From an uncultured bacterium (GTDB taxonomy: Bacteria > Bacteroidota > Bacteroidia > Bacteroidales > Muribaculaceae): a DNA stretch of 6,739 bases. The notes under the pieces are model-generated. The model saw only the letters and a program-made list of their open reading frames with translations. It was not told the DNA's origin and did not search any database. Both the position numbers and the translations under genes were made by a program. This document shows positions 1 through 6,739 of the stretch, piece after piece. Position 1 is the stretch's first letter, and every line of letters begins with the position of its first letter. The stretch is taken from assembly GCA_946184715.1 (NCBI GenBank), contig CAMHGU010000123.1:1-6739 (forward strand), read 5' to 3'.

Positions 1-1650
1 CACTGCCTCAACGTGGGGCGCACCCTCCACATCGACGGAGGCGACACCCTCCTCGAGATTGCCACGCAGCTCGGCGACGAGCTTACCCTCAAGCCCATCT
101 GCGCATTAGTCAACAACAAAGAGCAAGACCTCGGCTTCCCGATTTACGCCCCGAAGCGCATCGAATTTCTCGACCGCACCCACCCGGCCGGCGTGAGAGT
201 GTATCTGCACTCGCTGTGTATGATACTCTACAAGGCCGTCAAAGACTGCTACCCCGATGCCGAGCTGGTGATGGAGTACTCGGTATCGCACGGCTACTAC
301 TGCCTTTTCAACGGCCGCGCCATCGATGCCGAGATGGTGGAGCGCATACGCGCCCGGATGCGCGAGATTGTGGCCGCCGACTTCCCGTTTGTGTATCACG
401 AGCGGCCCACGGTGGAGGTGGCCGAGATTTTCGCCAAAGCCGGCCTCAACGACAAGCGCGACCTCACCGACCCGTCGCGGCATCTCTACACCCAATACTA
501 CACCCTCGACGACACCCCCAACAGCTTCTACGGCCCGCTGGCACCCTCCACCGGATATATCGACACCTTCAATATCATCCCCTACCACGACGGAATGTTG
601 CTCCTGTCGTTCGACCGCAACCACCCCGACCAAGCCGCCGAGCCGGTGCCCCAGGAGAAGATGTTTGCCGCCTTTGAGGAGTACTCGCAATTCAACAAAA
701 TTATCGGCGTGGAAAACGTAGGGCAGCTCAACGAAGCCATCCGCACAGGCAATGCGTCGCTCCTGGTCAACGTAGCCGAGGCGCTCCACACCAAGAAGCT
801 CAGCGAGATAGCCGCCGAAATCAAGAAGCGCTTCGACCGCGGCGGCGCCCGCGTGGTGCTCATCTCCGGCCCGTCGTCGAGCGGCAAGACCACCACAGCC
901 AAGCGCCTCTCCATCCAGCTGATTACCTGCCTCATCAAGCCCAAAGTAATCTCAATCGACGACTACTTTGTGGACCGCGAGAAGTCGCCGCGCGACGCTA
1001 TGGGCAACTACGACTTCGAATCGCTCTACGCCATCGACCTCAAGACGTTCAACGACGACCTCAACGCCCTGCTCCGCGGCGAGACCGTGCGCATCCCCAC
1101 CTACAATTTCCAAACCGGGCGCCGCGAGTACCGCGACGGCTGCGAGATGTCGCTCAACCCCGACGAGTGCCTCCTCATCGAGGGTATCCACGGCCTCAAC
1201 CCCGAGCTGACGCGCCAGATTCCCGAGGAGCAGAAGTTTAAGCTCTACGTGTCGGCGCTCACCACGCTGTCGCTCGACAACCACAACTGGATTCCGACTA
1301 CCGACAACCGCCTGCTGCGCCGCATCGTGCGCGACCACAAATACCGCGGCTCCTCGGCCTCCGACACCATCGCCCGATGGCAATCGGTGCGCGCCGGCGA
1401 GGAGAAGTGGATATTCCCCTACCAGGAGAACGCCGACGCGATGTTCAACTCGTCGCTGCTCTTCGAGCTGGCCGTGATGAAGTCCAACGCCATCCAGATA
1501 CTCTCGAGCGTGCCCCACGACGTGCCGCAATACGCCGAAGCCAAGCGCCTGCTCAACTTCCTCATTCCCTTCGACCAGATAGAGGAGATTGAGCTGTCGT
1601 CGACCTCGCTGCTGCGCGAGTTCCTCGGCGGCTCCATCTTCAAGTATTGA
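1..1650 (+). CDS. Nucleoside (uridine) kinase-like protein with N-terminal TGS and ThrRS-like domain, 5' partial
   Basis: The reading frame is open from the first base, so the gene starts upstream and only a few N-terminal residues are probably missing; 549 codons are seen. Counting codon 1 at base 1, residues 1-60 look like a TGS domain and about 62-205 like the second additional domain of threonyl-tRNA synthetase. A P-loop kinase follows: Walker A GPSSSGKT at 290-297, SIDDYF at 318-323 (the uridine kinase DDFY-type motif), EGIHGL at 394-399, and RRIVRD with a following RG at about 440-450, resembling the lid region. The uridine kinase family transfers phosphate from ATP to uridine or cytidine in the cytosol (pyrimidine salvage). 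That this long form uses uridine is inferred from homology only. The ThrRS-like domain lacks the expected editing residues: H70 is followed by Met74 where HxxxH is expected, and CxxxH is replaced by Phe176 and Leu180. It ends at TGA 1648-1650; no terminator hairpin follows. The kinase family call is firm; the exact substrate is not. Confidence 0.9.
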   Translation, partial: HCLNVGRTLHIDGGDTLLEIATQLGDELTLKPICALVNNKEQDLGFPIYAPKRIEFLDRTHPAGVRVYLHSLCMILYKAVKDCYPDAELVMEYSVSHGYYCLFNGRAIDAEMVERIRARMREIVAADFPFVYHERPTVEVAEIFAKAGLNDKRDLTDPSRHLYTQYYTLDDTPNSFYGPLAPSTGYIDTFNIIPYHDGMLLLSFDRNHPDQAAEPVPQEKMFAAFEEYSQFNKIIGVENVGQLNEAIRTGNASLLVNVAEALHTKKLSEIAAEIKKRFDRGGARVVLISGPSSSGKTTTAKRLSIQLITCLIKPKVISIDDYFVDREKSPRDAMGNYDFESLYAIDLKTFNDDLNALLRGETVRIPTYNFQTGRREYRDGCEMSLNPDECLLIEGIHGLNPELTRQIPEEQKFKLYVSALTTLSLDNHNWIPTTDNRLLRRIVRDHKYRGSSASDTIARWQSVRAGEEKWIFPYQENADAMFNSSLLFELAVMKSNAIQILSSVPHDVPQYAEAKRLLNFLIPFDQIEEIELSSTSLLREFLGGSIFKY

Positions 1651-1657
1651 GCCGGCA

Positions 1658-1689
1658 TTTGCATATATGAGGTAAAAGCTGTAACTTCG
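1658..1689 (+). promoter_or_regulatory. Candidate Bacteroidota-type promoter upstream of the four downstream genes
   Basis: TTTG at 1658-1661 fits the -33 element of the Bacteroidota housekeeping sigma factor. TAACTTCG at 1682-1689 matches the -7 consensus TAnnTTTG except for one base. The gap is 20 bases, within the usual range. The stretch is markedly more AT-rich than the flanking coding DNA and lies in the only spacer large enough to hold a promoter. Transcription would begin at about 1693-1698, giving the next gene a leader of roughly 20-25 bases if it starts at 1718. The assignment comes from motif and position only. Confidence 0.6.
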
Positions 1690-1717
1690 CTCAATGGTTA
1701 CAAGCTTATACCCCGGA

Positions 1718-2608
1718 ATGAACAACATCAAGAGAATACGAATGCGGGCCATCGCCCTTGCGGTGGTGGCCGCGCTTGCGCTGAGCGCCCAAGTGGTTGC
1801 GGCCGACGACGATGCCGCTACCGCCTCGCCGATGCCCTTCGACGAGATTATCGCCACGGTCACCACCGACGCCGTGGTGAGCCAGCGACTGCCCATAATG
1901 CGCGACGGCGGCCACTCCGCCCTGGCCAATGCCGGCCTCGAGCTGCGCATTGCCGACGAGATAGAGTACAACGACGTCACTTACTACAAGGCCGCTTATC
2001 TGAGCCAATGGTTCTTCATTCCGGCCTCCGATGTGGAGCTGAAGCCCGACGAGGCCAAGAAGCTCAAGAAGCTGCTCGCCGCCCCGATAGGGCAGCGCGA
2101 GCGATGGGCCGACTACACGCTGGAATACGAGGCGCAGCGGCCGCAGCGCGAGCGCGAGGCCAAGCTCACCGAGCTGCGCGCTTTCAAGAAGCACGGCATC
2201 GCCGTGGCCGACTGGGGCGTAAGCTCGGCCGACTTCTTCTCGCGCGCCGCCGGAATATGGTTCTCGGTGTTCAACCCCACCGATAAGGTAATCGACAACA
2301 TCGTCATCGACGTGATAGGCTACGACTACGGCGGCAAGAAGATAGCCACGCGGGCCGGCGAGACCGTCACCCTCACCTCGGAGCGCCGCATCGCCCCCGA
2401 CGGCACCGCGCGCCTGCAGTTCGGCCGTATCTGGAACGCCGACCGCCTCAGCCGCGTAGAAATCAAAGAGATAACCGTCACCTACGACGACGGCACCACA
2501 CGCCGCGTCAAGAACATCGACAAAGTGACGGTGCCCGAAGAGCTGGGCAACTACTTCAACCTGCGCGGCAACGGCCGCGACACAATGTTTGACCCCTTCG
2601 GCTGGTGA
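1718..2608 (+). CDS. Secreted protein of unknown function, SH3-like and Ig-like beta domains suspected
   Basis: This encodes 296 residues with no named family that I recognise. The ATG at 1718 is chosen because it gives a good signal peptide: basic MNNIKRIRMR, then a hydrophobic run AIALAVVAALALSA, and likely cleavage after VVA at residue 28. The ATG at 1694 would sit on the predicted transcription start, and the ATG at 1742 would lose part of the basic region. The mature part has three zones. Residues about 52-112 are beta-rich with an SH3-like look, including an aromatic stretch YYKAAYLSQWFFIP. Residues about 109-159 are charged and probably helical (KKLKKLL, then Arg/Glu-rich). Residues about 164-266 are beta-rich and contain WFSVFNPTDKVI and IDVIGYDYGGKKI, resembling the Ig-like NPTxKxI...GYxxxG segments of Bacteroidota envelope proteins. 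The protein has no cysteine, so it is not a lipoprotein. It probably resides in the periplasm. Its stop lies one base before the GH3 start, suggesting cotranslation. Domain assignments are by eye. Confidence 0.85.
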   Translation: MNNIKRIRMRAIALAVVAALALSAQVVAADDDAATASPMPFDEIIATVTTDAVVSQRLPIMRDGGHSALANAGLELRIADEIEYNDVTYYKAAYLSQWFFIPASDVELKPDEAKKLKKLLAAPIGQRERWADYTLEYEAQRPQREREAKLTELRAFKKHGIAVADWGVSSADFFSRAAGIWFSVFNPTDKVIDNIVIDVIGYDYGGKKIATRAGETVTLTSERRIAPDGTARLQFGRIWNADRLSRVEIKEITVTYDDGTTRRVKNIDKVTVPEELGNYFNLRGNGRDTMFDPFGW

Positions 2609-2609
2609 T

Positions 2610-4130
2610 ATGGGCATCATAACCGACATAGCCCGCCGCCACTTCACGCGACGCGTGAAGCATCTGCAATCCATTGCCGGCGACCTTGAGGCCGTGCAGC
2701 GGCGGCAGCTCGCGCGCCTGCTCTCCGCAGCCCGAAGCACCGAATACGTGAAGACCCACGGCGGCGCCGACAGCTACGAGCAATGGGCCGAGCGATTCCC
2801 GCCGGCCACCTACGAGGAGATGCGCCCCTACGTGGAGCGAATGGTCAGGGGCGAGCGCGACGTGCTCTGGCGCGGCCGCTGCCGCCGCTTCGCCCAGTCG
2901 TCGGGCACCAGCGATGGCCGAAGCAAGTTTGTCCCCGTCACCGACGATTCGCTCCGGTGGTGCCACTACCGTGGCGCGAGCGATGCCGTGGCCCACTACC
3001 TCGCCGCACGCCGCCACAGCCGTATGTTTGAGGGCAAAGGCTTCATCCTCGGCGGCAGCTTCTCCTCGTCCATCACCCCGCCGCCGGGAGTGAAGATAGG
3101 CGACCTCTCGGCCAATCTCATCGAGGCTATCAACCCCGTGGTCAACCTATTCCGCGTGCCGAGCAAGCGCGTGGCCCTGATGGAGAAGTGGGAAGAGAAA
3201 CTCCCCGCGCTCGTGGAGGCAAGCCTGCGGGCCGACGTCACCAACATCAGCGGCGTGCCCTCGTGGTTCCTTACCGTGCTCAAGCGCGTGCTCGAAGCCG
3301 CCGGCGCTTCGGAGATTCACCAAGTGTGGCCCCACTTGGAGGTGTTCCTTCACGGCGGCATCAGCTTCAAGCCCTACCGCGACCAGTACGACGCCATCAT
3401 CGACCCGTCGCGAATGACCTACGTGGAGACCTACAACGCCTCCGAAGGGTTCTTCGCAGTCCAAAGCGACCTTGCCGACCCGGCAATGCTGCTGTTGCCC
3501 GATGTGGGGGTATTCTACGAGCTGCTGCCCCTCGACGCGCTCGGCACCCCCGAGGAGCGCAAGGCCATAATACCCTGCTGGAAAGCCCGCGCCGGCGTCG
3601 CCTACGAGCTGATAATCACCGCCTGCAACGGCCTGTGGCGCTACCGAATAGGCGACACCGTCACCGTCGCAAGCCTCAACCCGCTCAAAATCCTCATCGC
3701 CGGCCGCACCAAGCACTATATCAACGCCTTCGGCGAGGAGCTGATGGTCCACAACGCCGAAGCCGCCATCGCCGCGGCTCAGCGCGCCACCGGCCTGCGT
3801 GTGCTCAACTACACCGCCGCGCCCGTATATACCACCTCGCAATCCCACGGTCGCCACCAGTGGCTCATAGAGTGGGACTCGCAGCCCACGACCGAGCAGA
3901 TTGAGCGCTTCGCCCGCGCCCTCGACGACGCCCTGCGAAGCGTCAACTCCGACTACGACGCCAAGCGCACCGGCGACATCTTCCTCGACCGCCTCTCCAT
4001 CACCACCGCCGTCCCGGGCCTCTTCGACCGCTGGCTCGCCGCCACCGGGAAGCTCGGCGGACAGCGCAAAGTGCCCCGCCTGAGCAACTCCCGCGACATA
4101 ATCGACCGAATGCTGACACTAAACTCATAA
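2610..4130 (+). CDS. GH3-family acyl-adenylating enzyme (GH3 auxin-responsive promoter family protein)
   Basis: This encodes 506 residues, the usual length for bacterial GH3 proteins. The family belongs to the ANL superfamily: plant members adenylate a carboxylic acid such as jasmonate or indole-acetate with ATP and join it to an amino acid. Bacterial substrates are largely unknown. The three nucleotide-binding motifs are present: FAQSSGTSDGRSKF around residues 94-107 (phosphate-binding loop SSGTSDG at 97-103), YNASEGFFAVQ at 275-285, and YRIGDTV at 345-351. GRTKHYINAFGEEL follows at 365-378, the usual link to the mobile C-terminal domain. No signal peptide is visible, so it should be cytosolic. 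The ATG at 2610 is preferred; a TTG at 2589 would add seven residues overlapping the previous gene. With only one base between the upstream stop and this start, translational coupling is likely. The family call is firm; the substrate and product are unknown, and plant-like hormone chemistry should not be assumed. Confidence 0.93.
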   Translation: MGIITDIARRHFTRRVKHLQSIAGDLEAVQRRQLARLLSAARSTEYVKTHGGADSYEQWAERFPPATYEEMRPYVERMVRGERDVLWRGRCRRFAQSSGTSDGRSKFVPVTDDSLRWCHYRGASDAVAHYLAARRHSRMFEGKGFILGGSFSSSITPPPGVKIGDLSANLIEAINPVVNLFRVPSKRVALMEKWEEKLPALVEASLRADVTNISGVPSWFLTVLKRVLEAAGASEIHQVWPHLEVFLHGGISFKPYRDQYDAIIDPSRMTYVETYNASEGFFAVQSDLADPAMLLLPDVGVFYELLPLDALGTPEERKAIIPCWKARAGVAYELIITACNGLWRYRIGDTVTVASLNPLKILIAGRTKHYINAFGEELMVHNAEAAIAAAQRATGLRVLNYTAAPVYTTSQSHGRHQWLIEWDSQPTTEQIERFARALDDALRSVNSDYDAKRTGDIFLDRLSITTAVPGLFDRWLAATGKLGGQRKVPRLSNSRDIIDRMLTLNS

Positions 4131-4145
4131 ACTATCTCTCATCTT

Positions 4146-5528
4146 ATGAAACGATACCTCCTCGCGCTCGCCGCCATCGCCGCCTTGACGCTCTCGTCGC
4201 AGGCCGAAATCCGCTACGTGTTCTACTTCATAGGCGACGGCATGGGTATGGGCCACGTCATCGCCACCGAGACCTACAGCCGCGACGTGCTCCACTCGGC
4301 TGAGCGCACCACGATGCTGCAACTGCCCCACTCCACCTTCGCCCTGACCTACTCGGCCAGCAGTCCCATCACCGACTCGGCCGCGGCCGGCACCGCCCTG
4401 GCCTGTGGCCACAAGACCACCAACGGTATGGTGGGCACCCTCCCCGACACCTCCTCGGTGGTAAGCATAGCCCATGTGCTCAAGCAGCACGGCTGGGGCG
4501 TGGGGATCACCACCTCCGTCCCCATCGACGATGCCACCCCGGCCTGCTTCTACGCCCATCAGCCCTACCGCAAGATGTTTGCCGAGATAGGCCGCGACAT
4601 GGCCGCGAGCGGCTTCGACTTCTTCGCCGGCAGCCACCTGCGCGGCGACAAGGACGGCAAGGTGTCGGAAGCCCTGCGCCGCGCCGGCTTCACCATAGCG
4701 CACGGCATCGACGAACTTCACAAGCCCGAAGCCAGCGGCAAGCGGGTGCTCCTGCTGGCCAACCGCGACTACCTCGGGCAGTGCGGCTACACCATCGACA
4801 GCATCGCCGGCGCCCTGCGCCTCCAAGATATCACCCGCGCCGCCATCGACCACCTGACGCGCGTAAGCCCCGACCGCTTCTTCCTCATGATTGAAGGCGG
4901 CAACATCGACTGGGCCGCACATAGCAACGACGGCGCCGCCGTGGTTAAAGAGATGCTCAACTTCAACAGCTGCATCGGCATCGCTCTCGACTTTATGCGC
5001 AGCCACCCCGACGAGACGCTTATCGTCATCACCGCCGACCACGACACCGGTGGCATGGCCACCGGCGTAAAGGACGGGCCAAAGCGCAAAGCCGAGCTGC
5101 AACTCATCGACCTCCAGCGAATGTCGAAGGAGATGTTCAACGACTCGTGCAAGCGCATCATCAACGACAGTATCCCCTACGAATGGGCCGATATGCGCCG
5201 CTTCCTCACCGAGCAGTTCAGCCTCTACGACCGCATCAACGTGTCCGAGAAGGAGGACGCCGTGCTCCAAGAGGCTTTCGCCCAGGTGTTTAAGAAGCAC
5301 ACCGGCGAGCAGAACGTGACCCTCTACCGCACCTATTCGCGCTTCGACGAAGTGGTATTCGACCTCCTGAGCCACAAGTACGGCTTCGGCTGGACCACCT
5401 TCAGCCACACCGCCAACCCCGTGCCGGTGCTCGCCGCCGGCAATGGCAGCGAGATATTCTCGCAAGCCGTCAACAACACCGAGATACCCCGCAAGATAGC
5501 CACCCTCTGCGGCGTCACACTCCCGTAG
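4146..5528 (+). CDS. Secreted alkaline phosphatase, PhoA superfamily
   Basis: This encodes 460 residues of a metal-dependent phosphomonoesterase that would release phosphate from organic phosphate esters in the periplasm. A signal peptide covers about residues 1-20 (MKRYLLALAAIAALTLSSQA, cleavage before Glu21). By comparison with E. coli alkaline phosphatase the active site is complete: Asp31 in IGDGMG (metal), Ser78 in TDSAAAGTA (the phosphoserine nucleophile), Asp129 and Thr131 in DDATPA (magnesium site region), Arg142 (phosphate-binding arginine), Glu250, Asp255 and His259 in the IEGGNIDWAAH segment, Asp298 and His299 in TADHD, and His421 in SHTANP. Trp256 stands where the E. coli enzyme has Lys328, as in several marine and other bacterial homologues. 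No start-proximal ribosome binding site is seen. It lies 15 bases after the GH3 gene and 32 before the NamZ gene, probably in the same transcript. No PHO-box-type site is recognisable, so phosphate control is unproven. The symbol is left blank because several paralogous forms exist in Bacteroidota. Confidence 0.93.
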   Translation: MKRYLLALAAIAALTLSSQAEIRYVFYFIGDGMGMGHVIATETYSRDVLHSAERTTMLQLPHSTFALTYSASSPITDSAAAGTALACGHKTTNGMVGTLPDTSSVVSIAHVLKQHGWGVGITTSVPIDDATPACFYAHQPYRKMFAEIGRDMAASGFDFFAGSHLRGDKDGKVSEALRRAGFTIAHGIDELHKPEASGKRVLLLANRDYLGQCGYTIDSIAGALRLQDITRAAIDHLTRVSPDRFFLMIEGGNIDWAAHSNDGAAVVKEMLNFNSCIGIALDFMRSHPDETLIVITADHDTGGMATGVKDGPKRKAELQLIDLQRMSKEMFNDSCKRIINDSIPYEWADMRRFLTEQFSLYDRINVSEKEDAVLQEAFAQVFKKHTGEQNVTLYRTYSRFDEVVFDLLSHKYGFGWTTFSHTANPVPVLAAGNGSEIFSQAVNNTEIPRKIATLCGVTLP

Positions 5529-5542
5529 GCCCGCACCCCTGC

Positions 5543-5558
5543 ACTATCGTTACTATCG
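5543..5558 (+). repeat. Short 7-base direct repeat in the spacer before the NamZ gene
   Basis: ACTATCG occurs at 5543-5549 and again at 5552-5558, a nine-base period ending three bases before the ATG at 5561. The same six-base core ACTATC occurs at 4131-4136, ten bases upstream of the alkaline phosphatase start. The spacer 5529-5560 otherwise shows no hairpin, no promoter motif and no Shine-Dalgarno sequence. Two short copies could easily be chance; a role in translation start is only a guess. Confidence 0.3.
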
Positions 5559-5560
5559 CT

Positions 5561-6736
5561 ATGAGTACCCGACGATTTATCTTCGTTATCGCAGCTCTGC
5601 TGCTCGCGGTGGCCGCCAGAGGGCGCGTCGTCACCGGCGATGAGCGCGTGGAGCTGTGGAAGCCGCTGCTCCAGGGGCAGCGCGTGGCCCTGCTGGGCAA
5701 CCACACCTCGCTCGCCGGAGAGGTCCACTTCCTCGACCTTATGCTGCAGCAAGGCATCGACGTCACGGTAATCTTCTCGCCCGAGCACGGATTCCGCGGC
5801 AGCGCCGATGCCGGAGAGCACGTGGCAAGCTCGGTCGATGCCGCCACCGGAATCCCCATCGCCTCGCTCTACGACGGCCGACGGCCCTACCCCGCCACCG
5901 CCGATATGCAACGATTTGACGTCCTGGCTATCGACCTGCAGGACGTAGGCACTCGCTTCTACACCTACTACATCACGATGCTCAATATGATGCGCGCCTG
6001 CGCCGACGAGCATAAGCCGGTGGTGCTGCTCGACCGCCCCAACCCCAACGGAATGTACATCGACGGGCCGATACTCGATATGTCGCTCAAATCGGGTGTC
6101 GGGGCGCTGCCTATCCCCATAGTCCACGGAATGACCCTCGGCGAACTCGCCCAGATGATATGCGGCGAAGGCTGGCTCGAGAATCAACGGCGGCTCGACC
6201 TCACCGTGGTGCCCTGCTCGGGCTACGACCACTCCACGCGCTACGCGCTGCCGGTGCCGCCCTCGCCCAACCTGCCCACGATGAAGGCCGTGTATCTATA
6301 TCCGTCGATGTGCTACTTCGAAGGCACCGTGGCCAGCCTCGGCCGTGGCACCGACCGCCCCTTCTGCATCTACGGCCACCCGGCAATCGACGGCGACTAC
6401 TCGTTCACGCCACGCAGCCTCCCCGGCGCCAAGAAGCCGCCGCTCCTTGGCATTCAATGCCACGGACGCGACCTCTCGGCAACCACCGACGCCTCCATCA
6501 TCGACAATCGTATCAACCTGCAATATATCATCGACGCTTACCGCGCTTACCACGGCTCGGAACCTTTCTTCACCAAATTCTTCGACCTGCTGATAGGACG
6601 TGCCGACGTCCGCCCGATGATTGAAGCCGGCAAGAGCGCCGCCGAAATCAAAGCCACCTGGGCCGCCGACGTCAAGCGCTTCCGCTCCCTCCGCGCCAAG
6701 TACCTCCTCTACCTCGACGCCTTCACCCTCCCCTGA
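5561..6736 (+). CDS. namZ: Exo-beta-N-acetylmuramidase NamZ-like (DUF1343, YbbC family)
   Basis: This encodes 391 residues, a normal length for the DUF1343 family (glycoside hydrolase family GH171), whose characterised members in Bacillus subtilis and Tannerella forsythia cleave terminal N-acetylmuramic acid from peptidoglycan fragments. A signal peptide is evident: STRR followed by the hydrophobic FIFVIAALLLAVAA, with cleavage around residues 19-22 and no lipobox. Family landmarks in order: LLGNHTSL at 44-51, SPEHGFRG at 73-80 (the glutamate is a likely catalytic residue, an inference), IDLQDVGTRFYTYY at 124-137, LDRPNPNG at 157-164, VPPSPNLPTM at 232-241, and CYFEGT followed by GRGTDRPF at 251-268. 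The C-terminal domain ends in LLYLDAFTLP. It probably acts in the periplasm in murein turnover or recycling, or in salvage of external wall fragments. The released MurNAc would need a transporter and kinase or etherase, none of which lies in this window. The start at 5561 is the only one that keeps the signal peptide. Family assignment is firm; the exact substrate is inferred. Confidence 0.92.
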   Translation: MSTRRFIFVIAALLLAVAARGRVVTGDERVELWKPLLQGQRVALLGNHTSLAGEVHFLDLMLQQGIDVTVIFSPEHGFRGSADAGEHVASSVDAATGIPIASLYDGRRPYPATADMQRFDVLAIDLQDVGTRFYTYYITMLNMMRACADEHKPVVLLDRPNPNGMYIDGPILDMSLKSGVGALPIPIVHGMTLGELAQMICGEGWLENQRRLDLTVVPCSGYDHSTRYALPVPPSPNLPTMKAVYLYPSMCYFEGTVASLGRGTDRPFCIYGHPAIDGDYSFTPRSLPGAKKPPLLGIQCHGRDLSATTDASIIDNRINLQYIIDAYRAYHGSEPFFTKFFDLLIGRADVRPMIEAGKSAAEIKATWAADVKRFRSLRAKYLLYLDAFTLP

Positions 6737-6739
6737 CGC

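Noticed and set aside
13..15. GTG at 13 as the start of the kinase gene
   Set aside because: The frame is open back to base 1 and the residues before it (HCLN) continue the TGS-like beta strand, so the true start lies upstream of the window.
1648..1693. A terminator after the kinase gene
   Set aside because: No stem followed by a T run is present; the AT-rich spacer is better explained by the promoter-like elements.
2589..2591. TTG at 2589 as the start of the GH3 gene
   Set aside because: It would overlap the upstream gene by 20 bases and add residues unlike the family N-terminus; the ATG at 2610 fits the usual length and the following basic helix.
952..2740. Long - strand open frames (952-1980, 1706-2740) opposite the kinase and secreted protein genes
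   Set aside because: They overlap each other and well supported + strand genes, cross the promoter-bearing spacer, and show only GC-driven composition. Lack of stop codons is expected in GC-rich DNA.
4125..5465. A 446-residue open frame on the - strand opposite the alkaline phosphatase gene
   Set aside because: It lies over a gene with all catalytic residues in place. Its translation is a Val/Gly/Ala/His-rich composition typical of the reverse complement of GC-rich coding DNA, with no recognisable motif.
6311..6390. An unusual sequence around FEGT...GRGTDRPF in the NamZ-like protein, differing from the FEGTNVSEGRGT of Firmicutes homologues
   Set aside because: From memory, Bacteroidota members vary at these positions (FEGT followed by V or P), so this is probably ordinary lineage variation rather than a lost active site.
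1..6739. A CRISPR array, RNA gene, insertion sequence or defence system
   Set aside because: The coding genes fill nearly all of the window. The spacers are 67, 1, 15 and 32 bases long, with no repeat arrays, transposase motifs, inverted ends or tRNA-like folds.

Overview
The window is a compact, GC-rich bacterial stretch carrying five genes, all on the + strand. The gaps between them are short and there are no RNA genes, mobile elements or CRISPR arrays. Several features suggest a member of the Bacteroidota, most likely a GC-rich gut Bacteroidales such as a Muribaculaceae or Alistipes relative. These are a Bacteroidota-type promoter (TTTG, then TAnnTTTG-like after 20 bases), the lack of convincing Shine-Dalgarno sequences before the starts, and the gene content: a TGS-containing uridine kinase-like protein, a GH3-family protein, and a DUF1343/NamZ protein. 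The genus is an inference from style, not a match.

Layout. Positions 1-1650 hold the 3' part of a nucleoside (uridine) kinase-like gene that starts just upstream of the window. Its N-terminal half looks like the TGS and second additional domain of threonyl-tRNA synthetase, with the editing-site residues replaced. After a 67-base gap containing a candidate promoter (1658-1689) comes a secreted protein of unknown function (1718-2608). One base after its stop begins a GH3-family acyl-adenylating enzyme (2610-4130). Fifteen bases later comes a secreted alkaline phosphatase of the PhoA superfamily with a full set of catalytic and metal-binding residues (4146-5528). After a 32-base gap the last gene encodes an exported DUF1343/NamZ-type exo-beta-N-acetylmuramidase (5561-6736).

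How they may work together. The last four genes could form one transcript from the promoter at about 1658-1689; no other promoter or terminator is evident between them. Three of the four products carry an N-terminal signal peptide and so act in the periplasm or cell envelope. The phosphatase and NamZ are both hydrolases that would release phosphate or N-acetylmuramic acid from envelope or dietary material. The GH3 protein has no export signal and should be cytosolic; its substrate cannot be read from the sequence. I found no convincing novel multi-gene system here. The points most worth a second look are the decayed tRNA-editing-like domain on the kinase and the tight coupling of the GH3 enzyme to an unknown secreted protein.
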